A DNA stretch of 64,000 nt from Amoeboaphelidium protococcarum (GCA_023515745.1 JALECJ010000258.1:2112501-2176500); one strand, 5' to 3'; counted from the first letter of the stretch, positions 1 through 12,029 are shown. Program-made: numbers and translations. Notes: generated from the letters alone by a model not told the origin.

Positions 1-2
1 AC

Positions 3-662
3 TCATGCTTATACCTCACGCTCGACACGACGCTTCCAGCTGCTTAGAGGACCACGGTCGTTCAACATCTTGACATAGGCACCATCAGGCTACAGCTTAC
101 CTTCCTGACGCTTAACAATGTACTCCTCACGATCCAGCGGAGTGAATCCCCACTTGCGCGAGATGATGATCTTTTATCTGCCAGGAAACTTGAATGTAGC
201 TCTGCGCATAGCCTCAATGACAGTAGCCTTGTTGTTGTCCTTGGTACGCACACTAAAGATAATCTGTCCAATGTCAACACGCGCCACCTTACCGTACGGC
301 TTACCGTAAGCACCACGCATACCAGTCTGCAATCTATCCGCACCTGCACAGGACAACATTTTGTTGATTCTCAGCACGTGGAATGGGTGCACACGAATAC
401 GCATGTGGAAGGCGTCCTTACCAGACATTCTGGTAATGTATTTGTTACATGCGATACGTCCAGCTTCCAAAGCCTCGGAAGACAATTGCTCACGCTCATC
501 AGACACCAAGTGGATAGTCAGAGGGAATTCATCAACAGATGCCTTCTTCTTTCCCAAGTCGTAAATACGCAGCTTCGGGTCTGGCACACCGCGACAGAAG
601 CGAGATTTTGGGTAAGGCTTATTCTTACAGTAACGATAACAACGTCCAGGACGGCGACCCAT
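3..662 (-). CDS. RPL10: 60S ribosomal protein L10 (uL16)
   Basis: Cytosolic large-subunit protein uL16, which lies near the tRNA and GTPase sites and is a late step of 60S assembly. The frame begins [20 protein letters not shown], the universal eukaryotic N-terminus, and contains [20 protein letters not shown], which is diagnostic. After FPGR the next codon is TAA, then [18 protein letters not shown] follows in frame, so TAA must be sense; a TAG (Gln) occurs in the C-terminal part too. The first stop is TGA at 3-5, giving 219 residues, the usual family length. No intron is seen. Identity is certain; the gene is complete although it touches the window edge. Confidence 0.97.
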
Positions 663-1397
663 TTTTAATCTAAATTTCGTTAGTCTTTCTGGTGTTATTA
701 AGGATAGATAGTGAATGAAATCAGTCAGCGACGTTCAATCAAAAAGCAGGAAAGATCGAAAGAGAAATTTTCGTCAACCGACCGAAGCGCGTCCTCTGCT
801 TACGTAATCGAGAGAAACGAGCTGACCAATCACAGATCACCAACAAGATGATATCGTGGGCTTGTGTAAGGTATGGTGTACTGTAGATTGGGTGAGTGAT
901 GGGCAGAAGCCTTTATTATTAAAATTGCAATAGAAAGTGGCCATTACAAGTGTTTAAAGTAAGTATTTAAAGAAAAAGAGAATTACATATTGTTCATATC
1001 ACCCACGCGTACACTTAAACTTTGATTAGAGATTAAGCATCATATGACAATAGGCGACAAAAAATGAGAAGCCACGATAATACAACCACATTACATTGAT
1101 ATAGCACGGAGGAGGCAGTCTTGCGTTTATTATTTAGAGAGATACACCAGGAGGAGAAGATATAGTCGGAAAGACAACGGAGATAGACAGCAGAGGACCG
1201 TTAGAAGAGGAGACGTTCCAAGCAATGGTATTGATTCAGAGCTTGAGCAGAAGATTAACAGAACAAGCAATATAGCAAGATCCAAATGCAGAGTAATGCA
1301 ACTTGTCTGATTAAGAGCCAGCGAACATTTCACATACACATATGAGATTGTGAAAAACATTGTAAGGTTAGTACAAACTAAATTACAGATTGCTTAC

Positions 1398-1617
1398 CTT
1401 TAGCTGCGGGCCTTGTTACGTATTGAATTAGTATTAATCCTTCTTGCATCATCAACTTATCACCGACGAGGAACATCCGAATTAAGTTGTGAATGTAGCA
1501 CTCAATCCACCTTGTTTCAGCAGTAAAAGCCTTGCTAATCAATCGACATTCACGAACATATAAGCCAGCATCATTTTAAAGCAGTCAGTTAATGCAAGAT
1601 CAAGGCCGCAGCTAAAG
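1398..1617. repeat. Imperfect inverted repeat, arms 17-18 nt
   Basis: The left arm at 1398-1415 (ctttagctgcgggccttg) matches the reverse complement of the right arm at 1601-1617 with one extra G. The arms are about 185 nt apart in a gene-free region. The spacer has no recognisable open frame. This could be the remains of a small terminal-inverted-repeat element or chance; no target-site duplication is evident. Confidence 0.55.
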
Positions 1618-1665
1618 TACCTACACTCTACAGATGACAGATCAGATACAAACATGACCATCGGT

Positions 1666-1757
1666 CTTTTTTTGTATTTTTCTATTTTATTGTATTTTTT
1701 TGGTATTTTTATATTTTTGATTAAATTTTTTTTTGTATTTTTGTATTTTTTATTATA
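1666..1757 (+). repeat. T-rich low-complexity tract
   Basis: Runs of T interrupted by GTAT or CTAT, such as tttttgtattttt, fill roughly 90 nt. It lies about 170 nt beyond the stop of the minus-strand gene ending at 1925, so on that strand it is an A-rich stretch downstream of the gene. It may take part in 3' end formation or be simple repeat drift. Confidence 0.6.
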
Positions 1758-1924
1758 TTATACTACGTTTGTTGTTGTGTTATAGCTGTGGTTGTCGTCG
1801 TAGTAGTTGCTGTATCGCTCGCGTAAACATTAGCAGTGGCCAACCAGATTACTTTCGTACCTACACAAACACACATCATGAAACTATGAGACATTGTCAA
1901 AACACTCTATAAAACTTACTCTGA

Positions 1925-2914
1925 TCAAGCCAACTTCTAAAATTTTTCCCACAAGGCAGACCAACGCTTACTCGACTTACCAGCTCTGCAACGCCTAGTG
2001 AAGAAGCTCATCGTTGCATACTGCGCAGCTTACAAGAGAGGAACCTTGACTCTAGCTCGACGTGTAAATACTGTCTTACCATGTATCATCGGTATCTTCT
2101 TCCTTACTTTCCCACGAGCAATCGCCTCCTTTGATACCCTTTCAGGCTTTGCATCACGGAGGATGTCAAAGTCTTCCAGGTTATCAGGTGTGACAGAATG
2201 CCATACTCGAGAAAAGCAGCGTCGACCCTCCTTCGTCATCAGCGTGCTCTACCATTTTTCTGCTGCTTGCCTGCGTATCATCTAATCAGTGTGTCCGTTG
2301 ATTGAATAACCAGCCTCACCACGCTTCATGGCGTAATGAAACGCACCAGCCTGGTCAGATTCACCGATAGGCTCAAACAATCTCACTCTCCTAAGCGCAG
2401 CGTAGCGATATCCCTCCATTTAGATACCCGGATTAGAACAAGGCACAGGAAGCCGGCCAGTCTCAAACCATCGAGATTTTGGTTTCGCTAGTGAGACACC
2501 TGGCCGCAGAATAACGGTAGGAGCAGCTTCAGATTCAGGTCCAGAGGCAGCAGCAGCAGAGGACGAATCTTCTTCAGCAGCAGGCGTTGCAGAGGCAGCA
2601 GAGGACGAGTCAGCAGAGGTCTTACCAAGTGATGCCACTTTCGCCCCAAAGTCTTGGCTGTTCGCTTCGCACACTCTCATGGACAGCACTCCCGTCACTG
2701 ACACAAAGTTCAGCACATGTCTGGGAGGCGGAGAAGCATATGCTAAGCTACTAAGACCACGCTACTTGCTGCGTACTCGAGGGGTTCCGGGAATAGTAGA
2801 GGTGGATGTGGAGGTTATAAGTGGAGGAGGAGGAGGTGGAGCCTTCCGGAACGCCCAGCAAGCAGCAGCACCATAGCAGACTCTGGCCTAAGCGGCGGCG
2901 CCAAACAAATTCAT
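1925..2914 (-). CDS. Unrecognised protein, probably mitochondrial
   Basis: A continuous frame of 329 residues with TAR read as Gln runs from ATG at 2912-2914 to TGA at 1925-1927. The N-terminus (MNLFGAAAQARVCYGAAACW) has no acidic residues and several Arg and Ala, as in a mitochondrial presequence, and a run of Pro follows. Residues around 70-110 are Ser/Ala-rich. The C-terminal half is basic and well ordered, with MEGYRYAALRRVRLFEPIGE, then AMKRGEAGYSINGHTD and GKVRKKIPMIHGKTVFTRRA. A basic mitochondrial protein, such as a mitoribosomal subunit or assembly factor, would fit, but I do not recognise the family. Confidence 0.7.
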
Positions 2915-3351
2915 TTTATCAAATGTGTCAATAGTTGTGGTTGTAGTCATATCTGTATAACTAGTTTCCGTGCGCAAATCTCCAGCAATATACATTTTTT
3001 TTCATAAATGTGTAGAGCCAGGAGGATAAGAGTAAGTGGGAGCTCAACTTTCCGCTTTGTGCATTGTTCGATTGTTTGTCTCCCTCCGTTTCAAAAATCT
3101 GAAACGCGCGTTCCTCCAATGCCATGGCTATGACGTCACTATTAGTTCTGGGCCTGTCTTTGATGTAAAGAAGCTGCTTTAGATAATAATGTTGGGTACT
3201 GCACAATCTATGATAGAATGATATGACGGAGACAGTTCAAGATTAAAATCAAGCAAGATCGAATCATTTAATCTATAGCAAGCTCAAGTTCAATAATCTT
3301 TTTATATTCATTTACACTCGTATGCAGCAGAACTTCGCGCCCCGTCTCTGT
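2915..3351. other. Intergenic region
   Basis: It holds the upstream region of the gene at 1925-2914 and the 3' flank of importin alpha. The minus-strand frame at 2961-3206 is short and has no family features. Nothing else is seen. Confidence 0.6.
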
Positions 3352-5199
3352 TCAAATGCTAAACCACTTGGAGTTAATAAAGTTGGAGATAGAAGCAATT
3401 TCATGAGATATCTGTTTCTGCTTATCTCTTTTGCCATGTGCAACATCTTCATAAAGTCGCCATATCAAATCCACGATAGAGTGAGCAGGTAACGAAGAGC
3501 TGGATTGATTAAGAGGATCATTCGGGATTGAGACTTTCTGCTGCATGACTAAAGCAAAAGGATTGTGTAATCCCGGAGACGTTGCACCATGAGTCAATGC
3601 TACTCCTCCACTTAAACTTGAGTTGGACGTGTACGCAGAATCAGGCGAATCATTCTTATCCTCCGCAATCTTCATACCATCTAGAATTTATGCAAATGCT
3701 TGCTAGTCGACCTGACTGCCACTATGGGCCGCCACATACGCGTCTCCGCATACCAGAATATTCTTTATGGCCTCCAACATCTTTAATACAATTCGATCAT
3801 CATTACCCCCAGTGATTGAGTGCGAAATCATTTAAGCTAATGGTGGCAACATACCCTCTTGGACAAGGAAGCTGATCTGACTATACTCTTGATTCAAGCA
3901 AGCATTACATAACGCCCAACATGCTTCTCTCTTGATTCTATAATCTGCATTACTCACAATATCAATGAGCTTACTGATTATGAGACCATTCTGCTCACTC
4001 ATAACCGCGTTCACCTGAGATTCTGTGCCAGCTGTTATGTTTGAAATTATGAGGCACGTCTCCTTCAGCACTGTATCATTCTTGGGATGTTGGAGTAAAT
4101 GTAATAGCCTAGGCAGAACACCAGCATATATTACTTGTTGAGTCTACACATCACTTCCACTAACTATATTGATGAGGCATCTAAGAGCTGGTACCTGCAC
4201 CTAACTGTTCGAATAGGTACACAACTGCCCAATCTTTCGACATAAATTCACATCCACTATAACCTGCTCATAATCCTCATGGATACCTCTTAATGTTCGT
4301 GATAAGGCCCAGCAAGCATCCATTAATACTTCATCGTCACAATTAACAGTGTCGGGAGAGCAACACATTAGCACCTGAGACAGAACAGGGAGTGCATAAT
4401 TAATCAATGTCCAATCCATAGCGGCCGTCCCATTACCACGACAAAAGTTACTCAACACCCAAATACATATGCGAAGTGTATTCAAAGTATATTGCCTGTC
4501 TTTACGAGGACTGGTCGGATTTGAGAGAGGTTAATCAATTTCAAATGCCGCAGACTTGGTCACAGAACTGAGACTGTCAGGGGCCGTGGAAGGCGCAGCA
4601 GCAAGAAAACTGTTCATCTCCTCGACAATTAAATCTACGAGCGGTTACAGTGCACCAGCATCCAGTACAGCACTTCTCATCTCAATACTATCACCTGCGA
4701 TATTGCCAAGACACCAGACACTCTGCTCGCGTATCCCTTTATGTGGACTCATCTGAACCAAGTTTACCAGTTTCGGTATAGTGCCACAATTCACTACAGC
4801 TCTAGTTTATCCATTATTACCCGCAGCAACATTGGTTAATATCCAAGCCGCCTCAAATTAAGTCTCGGGATCAGAGTCACATGATAGTAAGTCAGACACA
4901 AGCGGAATAATATTCACAGCAATAATCTTGTCAAGAAACGGCTAAATATCATCATGAGCCAACAACTTGCGCAGATAAATTAACTCTTACTTCCTTTTAT
5001 CTTCACTACTATGTTACAAGGATGTTTTAATCTTTTCCAATTACTCAATGGATAAATCGCTCAACTACAGCCTCGCATCATCATCACCGTTAGTATCAGT
5101 TACAACACCTCCTCCACTCTGTCTAACTCTCACATCACTCATTTTTCGACACAGGAAATCCAATTCATCTGCTTCCTTACTATGTTACTTTAATGACAT
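3352..5199 (-). CDS. Importin alpha (karyopherin alpha)
   Basis: Adaptor that binds classical nuclear localisation signals and is carried by importin beta. The 615-residue frame contains successive armadillo repeats with the Trp/Asn ladder: FEAAWILTNVAAG, REQSVWCLGNIAGDS, ICIWVLSNFCRGN, MDACWALSRTLRG and REACWALCNACLNQ. The start chosen is ATG at 5197-5199, the first after an in-frame TGA; it gives a short N-terminus, MSLKQHSKEADELDFLCRKM, in place of the usual Arg-rich importin-beta-binding domain. A second ATG lies at 5140-5142. The tail of about 110 residues is Ser- and Asn-rich and ends at TGA 3352-3354. Many Gln codons are TAR. Identity is secure; the weak IBB is notable. Confidence 0.93.
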
Positions 5200-6108
5200 T
5201 ATTTCTTATGTTTATCAATCAATTTAAAATATACTGTTATTATTTTTGATCAAAGAATGAGTTAAAACTGCAAATGATAATAATACAGTAATCAGTCGCT
5301 GTAACAATGGGACTGAAAGGCGTTTGACGAGAAACGGGTCACTCACTCAGTCGGACGGGCGGGCGTCTCTCCGGAAGAAACATTAAACGGCGGAAGCGTC
5401 ACCATCGCAATCAGTCAGAAATTCAATTTCTCTTGTTGCGCGACCTACCTTTGCGTGACCGTTTCATTAAATTTTATTTGAAACAGCAATAATAATAATG
5501 GCTTAATCGTAGTTTTTGTTGTTAAAGATGGGGTTTCAATGTTAGAAGAGATTATTGAGTATGCAATAAAGATTGGTCTTGTCATTTTTAATAGGCAGTA
5601 CTGTAGCACTACATCATTTCAAGGCAAACAATGTATAGCAATTCGTCTCAATTAAGAGGGCAATTGCTATTTAAGAAAAAGAGCAAGGCTACCCACGGAA
5701 TAAATGACGTAAAGGCGATGAAAGGGAGGGAAGCACGACGATGCCTGAGAAGATCGGCTCTGAGTGGCGAAATGAAGATCGCCGTTCTGATTGGTCTACA
5801 GCCGACGACAATTCGTCAAATCACACGCGGTCGTAATTTAAAAATGGTCATTGTCCTTCCACCTGCTTCTGTTTTTCTCTTTTCATATATCTTACTTACA
5901 ACTGAATAGTATTTACTACAGACTAGTCAGCTTGATATACAATACAGTGAGGTACGCTTGTGTATTTATATTCAATGATCGTTTTATATTTTTGCATCGT
6001 AAATTGTAATGTGTAGATTTGATAGTAGCATCGTGTCTCTAAGCAACACAATCTTTTTAATCTCAGACGACAGATAATAATAGTATTTGTGGTGATATAA
6101 TAATCAAA
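5200..6108. other. Divergent promoter region, importin alpha / Argonaute
   Basis: About 900 nt separates two divergent genes. The plus frame at 5631-5909 has no recognisable domain and is treated as chance. The stretch near 5300-5480 is relatively GC-rich for intergenic DNA and probably holds promoter elements for importin alpha. The last 200 nt before 6109 is AT-rich leader sequence. Confidence 0.55.
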
Positions 6109-9100
6109 ATGAATAATAATAGTAATAGTAATAACAACAGTGGTGATAGTACTGACAAGAGTAATCGAAGAAATAGTGGAAGCGGTGGTAGTTATTATAG
6201 CGATGGACGTCAGTAGGCGTAGCCATTAGGTGATCAGCCATTACCAGTGAATTAAAGCCGAGGACCTCAATTGCAAATCTTCTCCTCTTCATATCCAGCT
6301 GGTCTATATGGTAATTAGTAGTAATAATAGTAATCTTAAATTCCACAATAGTATTAGGGTGGAAGATCGTACAATTAGCAGTAGCAGTATTAGTAGCAAC
6401 ACGTTGGAGGAGGATAATAGTAGTTCAATCAATATCGCCCACCTTATCAACCACATGGTCAATAACAGTATCAGAGTGGTAATCGACCTCCTTATCGACC
6501 ATAGTACTAGCAGTAGCGTCGTAATCAGTAAGCATAGTTTGCTGCTCCTGGATTTTATGGTCATAGTGGAACACAACCGCAGTATTATCCACAAGGACAG
6601 TAGTAATAGTAGTAGTTTGGTGATCCCATGGTGCAGAATGCTGGTCAAATGTACTCTGGATCATTGGAATAGTAATTTAATCAGGCAATGACATTTGATT
6701 AGTAGTAGCAATAGCATGCGATGAGCTCTTTGAACACTGGACGTCCTCAGTCTCATCGTCAGCCTGCTTTGTATCAACCTCAGATGTAATAGCAGTATCA
6801 GTAGTAGTAGTAGCAGTAATAGATGCCTGGTTAGCGTCCTGCATTTAACAATTAGCAAGGCCGTAATCGATTGGAAAATGTTCAATTTTTGTGGAACTAG
6901 CCTTCTTAACCACAACAACAGGATTTCCAGTAGTTTTAGGATGATCCGGTGTATGGCAGTGGTGATTTGGGATCCTAGTCGTAGTTGTAATCTAATCCGC
7001 TATAGCAGCAGCAGTCGCGTAAAGGAAGTGACATTAGTGGTCTGAATAGTACCGCGTCTGCTTTTACGCCTTTGGGGACCTCTAGTTACACTTCCCTGAG
7101 CAATATTGATTCTGGTCCATCTGGGGCTCGTACAACAAGTGGTGTTACTCCAGATTTCTCTGCTGTGAGACATGACTCTTAATATGGTGGGCCTGGGAGT
7201 GGAAGAATCAACTTGAGCACTATCCATCAGTAATAGGTGCAGTTTGGCAGTAATCCATCTATTACACCTTCATCGTCTTTTGGTGTGCCTCAGCTGAATA
7301 TTTCATCCACTTTCTCATCATAGCCGCAATTGGAAAAGTAGCAGTAGGCACCAGTCGGTTAGTAGATTAGCAGTGATAAGTCATTGCAGTCCTAGGATTC
7401 TGATAGCCTTCATCCTACAAGACCTGGATTTGGTATTAAAGGTCGCAAAATTAAGACTAAAGTCAATTTCTTTGAGTTTATTACGATTCCAGGTGGCGAC
7501 ATTCATTAATATTGTTGCATCACTGAACCGACACTGCCACCCAATTTGAGTAGAAAAGTATTTGAGGCGACGGTCAGGATGATTTTTTAGACCAAGGCTG
7601 CTGGTGGTGTTAAGTTGTCATCTGGATTGCAGGATGTGTTGAAGAATCTTATTTACGATGGCAGACAGACTGTGTACAGTTGCGCTGAAATTGAGCTGGA
7701 TGAATTGGCCTCATTTTTGGGTGATAGCGTTCAAAAGACTGATGGTAGCGTTTCATTCGACATTTTTATGGTTGATGAGAATCCGATCAAGTTTGAGTCG
7801 GTATCCTTTAGTGAAGACGCGTTCAAAGACACTTACCATCGAAAGATTACCATCACTTTGGAATCCTAGGGGAAAATTGATATGACGGAACTGTCCTCAT
7901 TCGTTGATGGTAATACCAGCAAGAAAGCTATTGCATTGTCTCCTTCATCTGAGAACTCTGATGGATCTTCTTTGCCAGCATTGCGTGCTTTGGACACTTT
8001 GATGAGATACAGGCCATCTATGCTCTTGACTTCTATCGGGCGCTCGTTCTTCTCTCGCAATGAAGTAAGACCGCTTGGTGATGGTACTGAATGCTGGCTT
8101 GGTTACCACTAAGGCATTGTTGCTGGTAGAGGCAAGATGATGTTGAATATCGATATTAGTGCAACTGCATTCTATGAACCGGGTCCACTGTTGGTTTTCG
8201 TTGCGCGCCTTTTCGGTAAGAAGAATGTTGATGACTTTGCCAGGATGACTTTGAGACAGAGAGAGTTTGAAAAGGCTGATCGAATGGTTCGCGGTATCAA
8301 GATTGCTGTCAATCATCGCGGTGAGATGAGAAGAAGATACAGAATTTAGGGATTGACTAGAACTGCCGCTGATTCGACATACTTTGACTTTGCAGAGAAC
8401 GTGAGCCAAGATAATAAAGATGGCGTTGCAACATCCAGATCGATATCTGTCGCTGAGTATTTTGCCTCTCAGTACTCTGTCAATCTCAAGTATCCTTAAT
8501 TGCCTTGTGTACGCGTTGGAAATGGTTCAAATCATGTTTATCTACCACTGGAGTGCTGTGATATTGTGCCAGGTCAGAGGTACATGCGCAAGTTGAACGA
8601 GACTCAGACTGCATAGATGATCAAGTTGACGTGTCAGAATCCAGAGCGACGTGCCGTAAAGATTTCACAATCTCTGGAGGAGATGGGAATATCAGAGTAA
8701 AGTGTTGGTGGTGGTGGTGGCCGTTATGGTAGTGGTGGTGGTGTAGCGGCAAAGTCTAAGCCAGCATAGCCATCTACTGCTGGCTAGAAGCTACTCAATT
8801 CTGAAGATGCCAAATTCTTCTCCAAGTATGGAATAAAGTTGTCCAGTGAAATGATGACTGTGCCTGCTCGTGTCCTGGAACCTCCTACACTCTAGTATCA
8901 TCCGACCAGTAGAGATCCGTTGATAACTCCGCGTGATGGCTCTTGGAATTTGCGTGATAAAAAGGTTGTTTAGCCTGCGACTCTGCACTCTTGGAGTATT
9001 GTCTGCTTTGGTACTCCTTCAGATATGCCACAGGGTAAGATTGACTTGTTCCTCCGCGAAATGATCACCACATGCCGTGATACTGGTCTAATGATTACGA

Positions 9101-10413
9101 ATCCGAATCCACCTGCTCTTTACGGAGACCCTTCAGGTAATATTGAGGCAACAATGTAGGCTGCTTGGAATGCTGCCGGAGAAGCTGTTTAGGCGTATCC
9201 CCAGCTCATTGTTTGTATTCTGCCCAACACTGGCGTCAATCTGTACTCTGACATTAAACGCGTTGGCGACACTATTCTTGGTGTCCCTACTCAGTGCATT
9301 TAGGTGAAGCACACCTTATAGCCAAAGAAGCAGTATTGCGCCAATGTTTGTTTGAAAATCAATGCCAAGCTCGGCGGTGTCAACACTTTTATTGTCAAGA
9401 ATCCAATGATTAAAGGCGATGAAGGTCTTCCTTGGGTGTCTGATGTGTCCACAATGATTGTCGGTGCTGATTTGACTCATCCTGCTCATGGCGAGAGTAA
9501 GACTAGTGGTAGTGTGTGTGCGCTTGTTGGCAGTCTTGACCGACTGGCTAGTAGGTATTCTGCTTCTGTGAGACTTTAGCCTGCTAGAAAGGAGATCATT
9601 TTGGATCTGGCCTCGATGATGCAGGAACTGTTGAAGGAGTTTTATCTGGAGAATGGCAGCATCGCCCCGCAGCGCATCTTATTCTATAGGGATGGTGTTA
9701 GTGATAGTCAGGCTCATGAGGTGACGCTTAAGGAGGTGCAGATGATCAGAGAGGCTTGTGAGGCACTGGAACCAGGATACAAACCTCAGATTACGTATGT
9801 TGTGGTTTAGAAGCGACACCATACGCGCGTATTCACCACAAATCCTAAAGATGCTGATAAGTCTGGTAATATCCCTGCAGGTACGGTCATTGATTCTCAC
9901 ATCACTCATCCGAATGAATACGATTTCTATCTGTGCTCCCATGCTGGCCTTCAAGGTACATCTAGACCAACTCATTACCGTGTGCTGCATGATGAAAATA
10001 AGTTCACTCCGGATTTAATCCATGAACTTACTTATCGTCTCAGCTACACATACTGTCGCTGTACCAGAAGCGTGTCATTAGTACCATGCGTGTACTACGC
10101 GGATCTGCTGGCTCAACGCGCCCGGTATCATATGCGTGGCCAGCAGAATCTGAGTAGCTAGTAGTCTTTTGCACAAGGTGGACCAACAAATGGAAGTTCT
10201 CACAGTGGTGGTGATCAGTTGAATCTGCAATAGTAGTAATCGCTGAGAGAAAGATCTTCTTCTAGTTTGGAGAAGGCGCAAGATCCAGATGCTGCCAAGT
10301 AGTAAAATCAGCGCTCATCCTAGTCTGAAATGGATGCGCATATGGCCAAGATTCTGTCCAACTCCCTCGTTCCTGTTAAACCAGAGCTGAGCAAAGTGAT
10401 GTATTTCATGTGA
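6109..10413 (+). CDS. Argonaute, Ago-type slicer
   Basis: Small-RNA-guided silencing protein. One open frame of 1434 residues ends at TGA 10411-10413. Residues 1 to about 440 are Gln-, Asn-, Gly-, Ser- and Tyr-rich, with many Gln encoded by TAR. The N domain follows from about 445, L1 from about 625 ([13 protein letters not shown]), PAZ about 690-845 (VNLKYPQLPCVRVG), then MID and PIWI from about 1080. All four catalytic residues of the DEDH tetrad are present: D1121 in GADLTHP, E1162 in KEIILDL, D1195 in FYRDGVSD and H1289 in [11 protein letters not shown]. The protein ends in MYFM, like the usual Ago C-terminus MYFA. It should be slicing-competent. Ago rather than Piwi clade is inferred from the RPTHYRVL region and the MYF end. 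Confidence 0.96.
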
Positions 10414-10703
10414 AGGCAGGAAAGTGCTTATAATGGAAGGTGATGATGAATGTTTTGTGTCCCTGCAAAGTGTTGTTAAAGAAGTGATTGAATGATCTTT
10501 TTGATTAGAATATATACTAAATTAGTTTTATTTATTATTCCATTATCGAGGTGCTTGCTTTAAGCCATACAAACTCTTGAATAGCCTTCCGCTTATATCC
10601 TACTTTTTTCACTACTTGGCTTGTATGGTTCTTCAATTATTAAACCACCAAGCCACAGATCACCAAACTCAAGGGCCAGAGACAACTACCGCCTTGTCAA
10701 ATG

Positions 10704-11075
10704 TTAGCTTGCGTTGCGAAACAGTGGCTCTAAGCCGGATCTACCAACTTCTCGCGCCGCCCAGATCCTGAACGTGGGATTTGAATCCCGCAATACATTC
10801 GTCGCGCTGATCTTAAAGATACCAGACCTTCTTTGAACTTCGTTATCGTGAGAAGCGATGCATTGAGATCCCAGGCCATAATTTGACGCGTAAGATATCA
10901 GCACGCGCTCGCCAAAGACTCGGCGTACCAAAGCATCTTGCACCAACTACTCGGCATTAGCGCGAGAGTTCAACGTCACAAAAGCTTCTTTATGCTTCTT
11001 GCGGATAACGATGTACTGAGGATTGTAAATTGCCAATTTCTTTGCAATATAATACGGACTAAGGAGAAGGAGTTT
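10704..11075 (-). pseudogene. RRM-like open fragment, probably decayed
   Basis: Downstream of an in-frame TGA (11076-11078) the minus frame reads AKKLAIYNPQYIVIRKKHKE, then AFVTLNSRANAEQLVQDALV and RVFGERVLISYAS. This resembles the RNP1-to-beta4 half of an RRM fold. There is no ATG in the frame before this motif, and the frame runs on as antisense of the Argonaute 3' end without a convincing terminus. It could be a late exon of a gene whose first exon I cannot place, or a decayed copy. The palindrome GGGATTCAAATCCC (about 10778-10791) lies inside it and is not a tRNA arm. Confidence 0.3.
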
Positions 11076-12029
11076 TCAGCCTTTCTCTATCACAATAAAC
11101 TGCAAGTTGGTAAATAAATAAGAAAGACCCAGAGTACGAGTATATTTCACTGTTAACACTTATTAAAGTACTTCTAGAATTCCATTACTTAATTCCATAC
11201 GCTTACTAACCAATCATGCACCAGTTGAAGATCTTTCACAGCGTTTCCTACAGCCATACAACTTTACTTTGAAGTAGGTAGAGTAAAATCATAATTTAGA
11301 ACTAACCGGCTCAACCACAGAGTAGATGATTTTGGTGATTCATTAAGGTCCAGCAAATTATCATTCTGAAGCCTAATATGGCGAATATATTAAGCTAATA
11401 CGCAGATGGAGATCCATTAAGCAAAGGTTTATATTCATTCAGAATGACGAACATTGTATTTTTACGCTAGTGTGGACTTCAAAAAAGAACTTCAGATTAA
11501 ATGGGAGCTCTGAATAAGAATAAATATGATCAAAAGGGGTTAAGGTAGTTTCTATAAATCCGTAAGATCTCGTGCTTTACTGATTGTTTACGTTTTCTAT
11601 GTTGCAGCTTTAAAGAATAGAACTGACATTGTCGCAGTGTTGGAGGCGGGTGGCTTTACTCCGCCACGACTCGATTGACTGCTGTAATAATGGAAAGGTG
11701 GCGCTTGCGACTTGAATATTGAAAGTGAAGCAAATATACCCGATAAATAGCAGTTCTCTTGTTCAGATTCCTACACGCAGGCTATAAACGACAAGCCATT
11801 CCGTAGTTTATCTCAATCGATCGAAATCGCGTTATAGGGCATCTCCGCCGGTGAATATTTAAAGGACTTTTCCCCTATTATAAACATTTTTATGATAAAA
11901 AAACGATCTCCACTGGCAGCCTTTTAAGAGCTCGGAAATGTTAAAGCTGGCGTTTATAACCATTTTCATAAACGGCCGTTTATTGATCGCTCTCTCTCTC
12001 TTTCTCTTCACACAAAACAACTACTGAAG
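11076..12029. other. Region without a supported gene
   Basis: Short frames on both strands with no recognisable family. It ends in a CT dinucleotide tract at 11990-12007, a type that elsewhere in the window lies upstream of genes on the sense strand, so it may be the old promoter of the decayed frame that follows. Confidence 0.5.

Larger units (their letters stand above)
663..1924. other. Intergenic region without a supported gene
   Basis: About 1.26 kb between the start of RPL10 and the end of the gene at 1925. Open frames here are short and low in complexity, and none resembles a known protein. It holds an imperfect inverted repeat and a T-rich tract, listed separately. The 5' part, near 700-850, must carry the RPL10 promoter. 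On the minus strand a GTAAGC next to a TACTAAC string (about 1370-1395) looks like intron signals, but I found no exon to go with them. Confidence 0.6.

Noticed and set aside
1130-1360. Minus frame rich in Leu and Ser, with GTAAGC and TACTAAC nearby
   Set aside because: No conserved motif, no matching exons and no TGTAG acceptor; likely chance.
2679-2876. Plus-strand frame with a Gly run
   Set aside because: It is antisense to the Pro-rich N-terminal part of the intact minus gene at 1925-2914.
5631-5909. Plus frame of 92 residues upstream of Argonaute
   Set aside because: No family features, AT-rich context, and it sits in the divergent promoter region.
6104-6918. Overlapping leucine-rich and Ser-rich frames on both strands over the Argonaute 5' region
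   Set aside because: They arise from TAG/TAA/CAG Gln repeats read in other frames; the Argonaute frame is open from 6109 and continuous with the catalytic domains.
10778-10791. Palindrome GGGATTCAAATCCC resembling a tRNA T-arm
   Set aside because: With a seven-base TTCAAAT loop the closing pair does not form, and no acceptor, D or anticodon arm can be drawn around it; it lies in the RRM-like frame.
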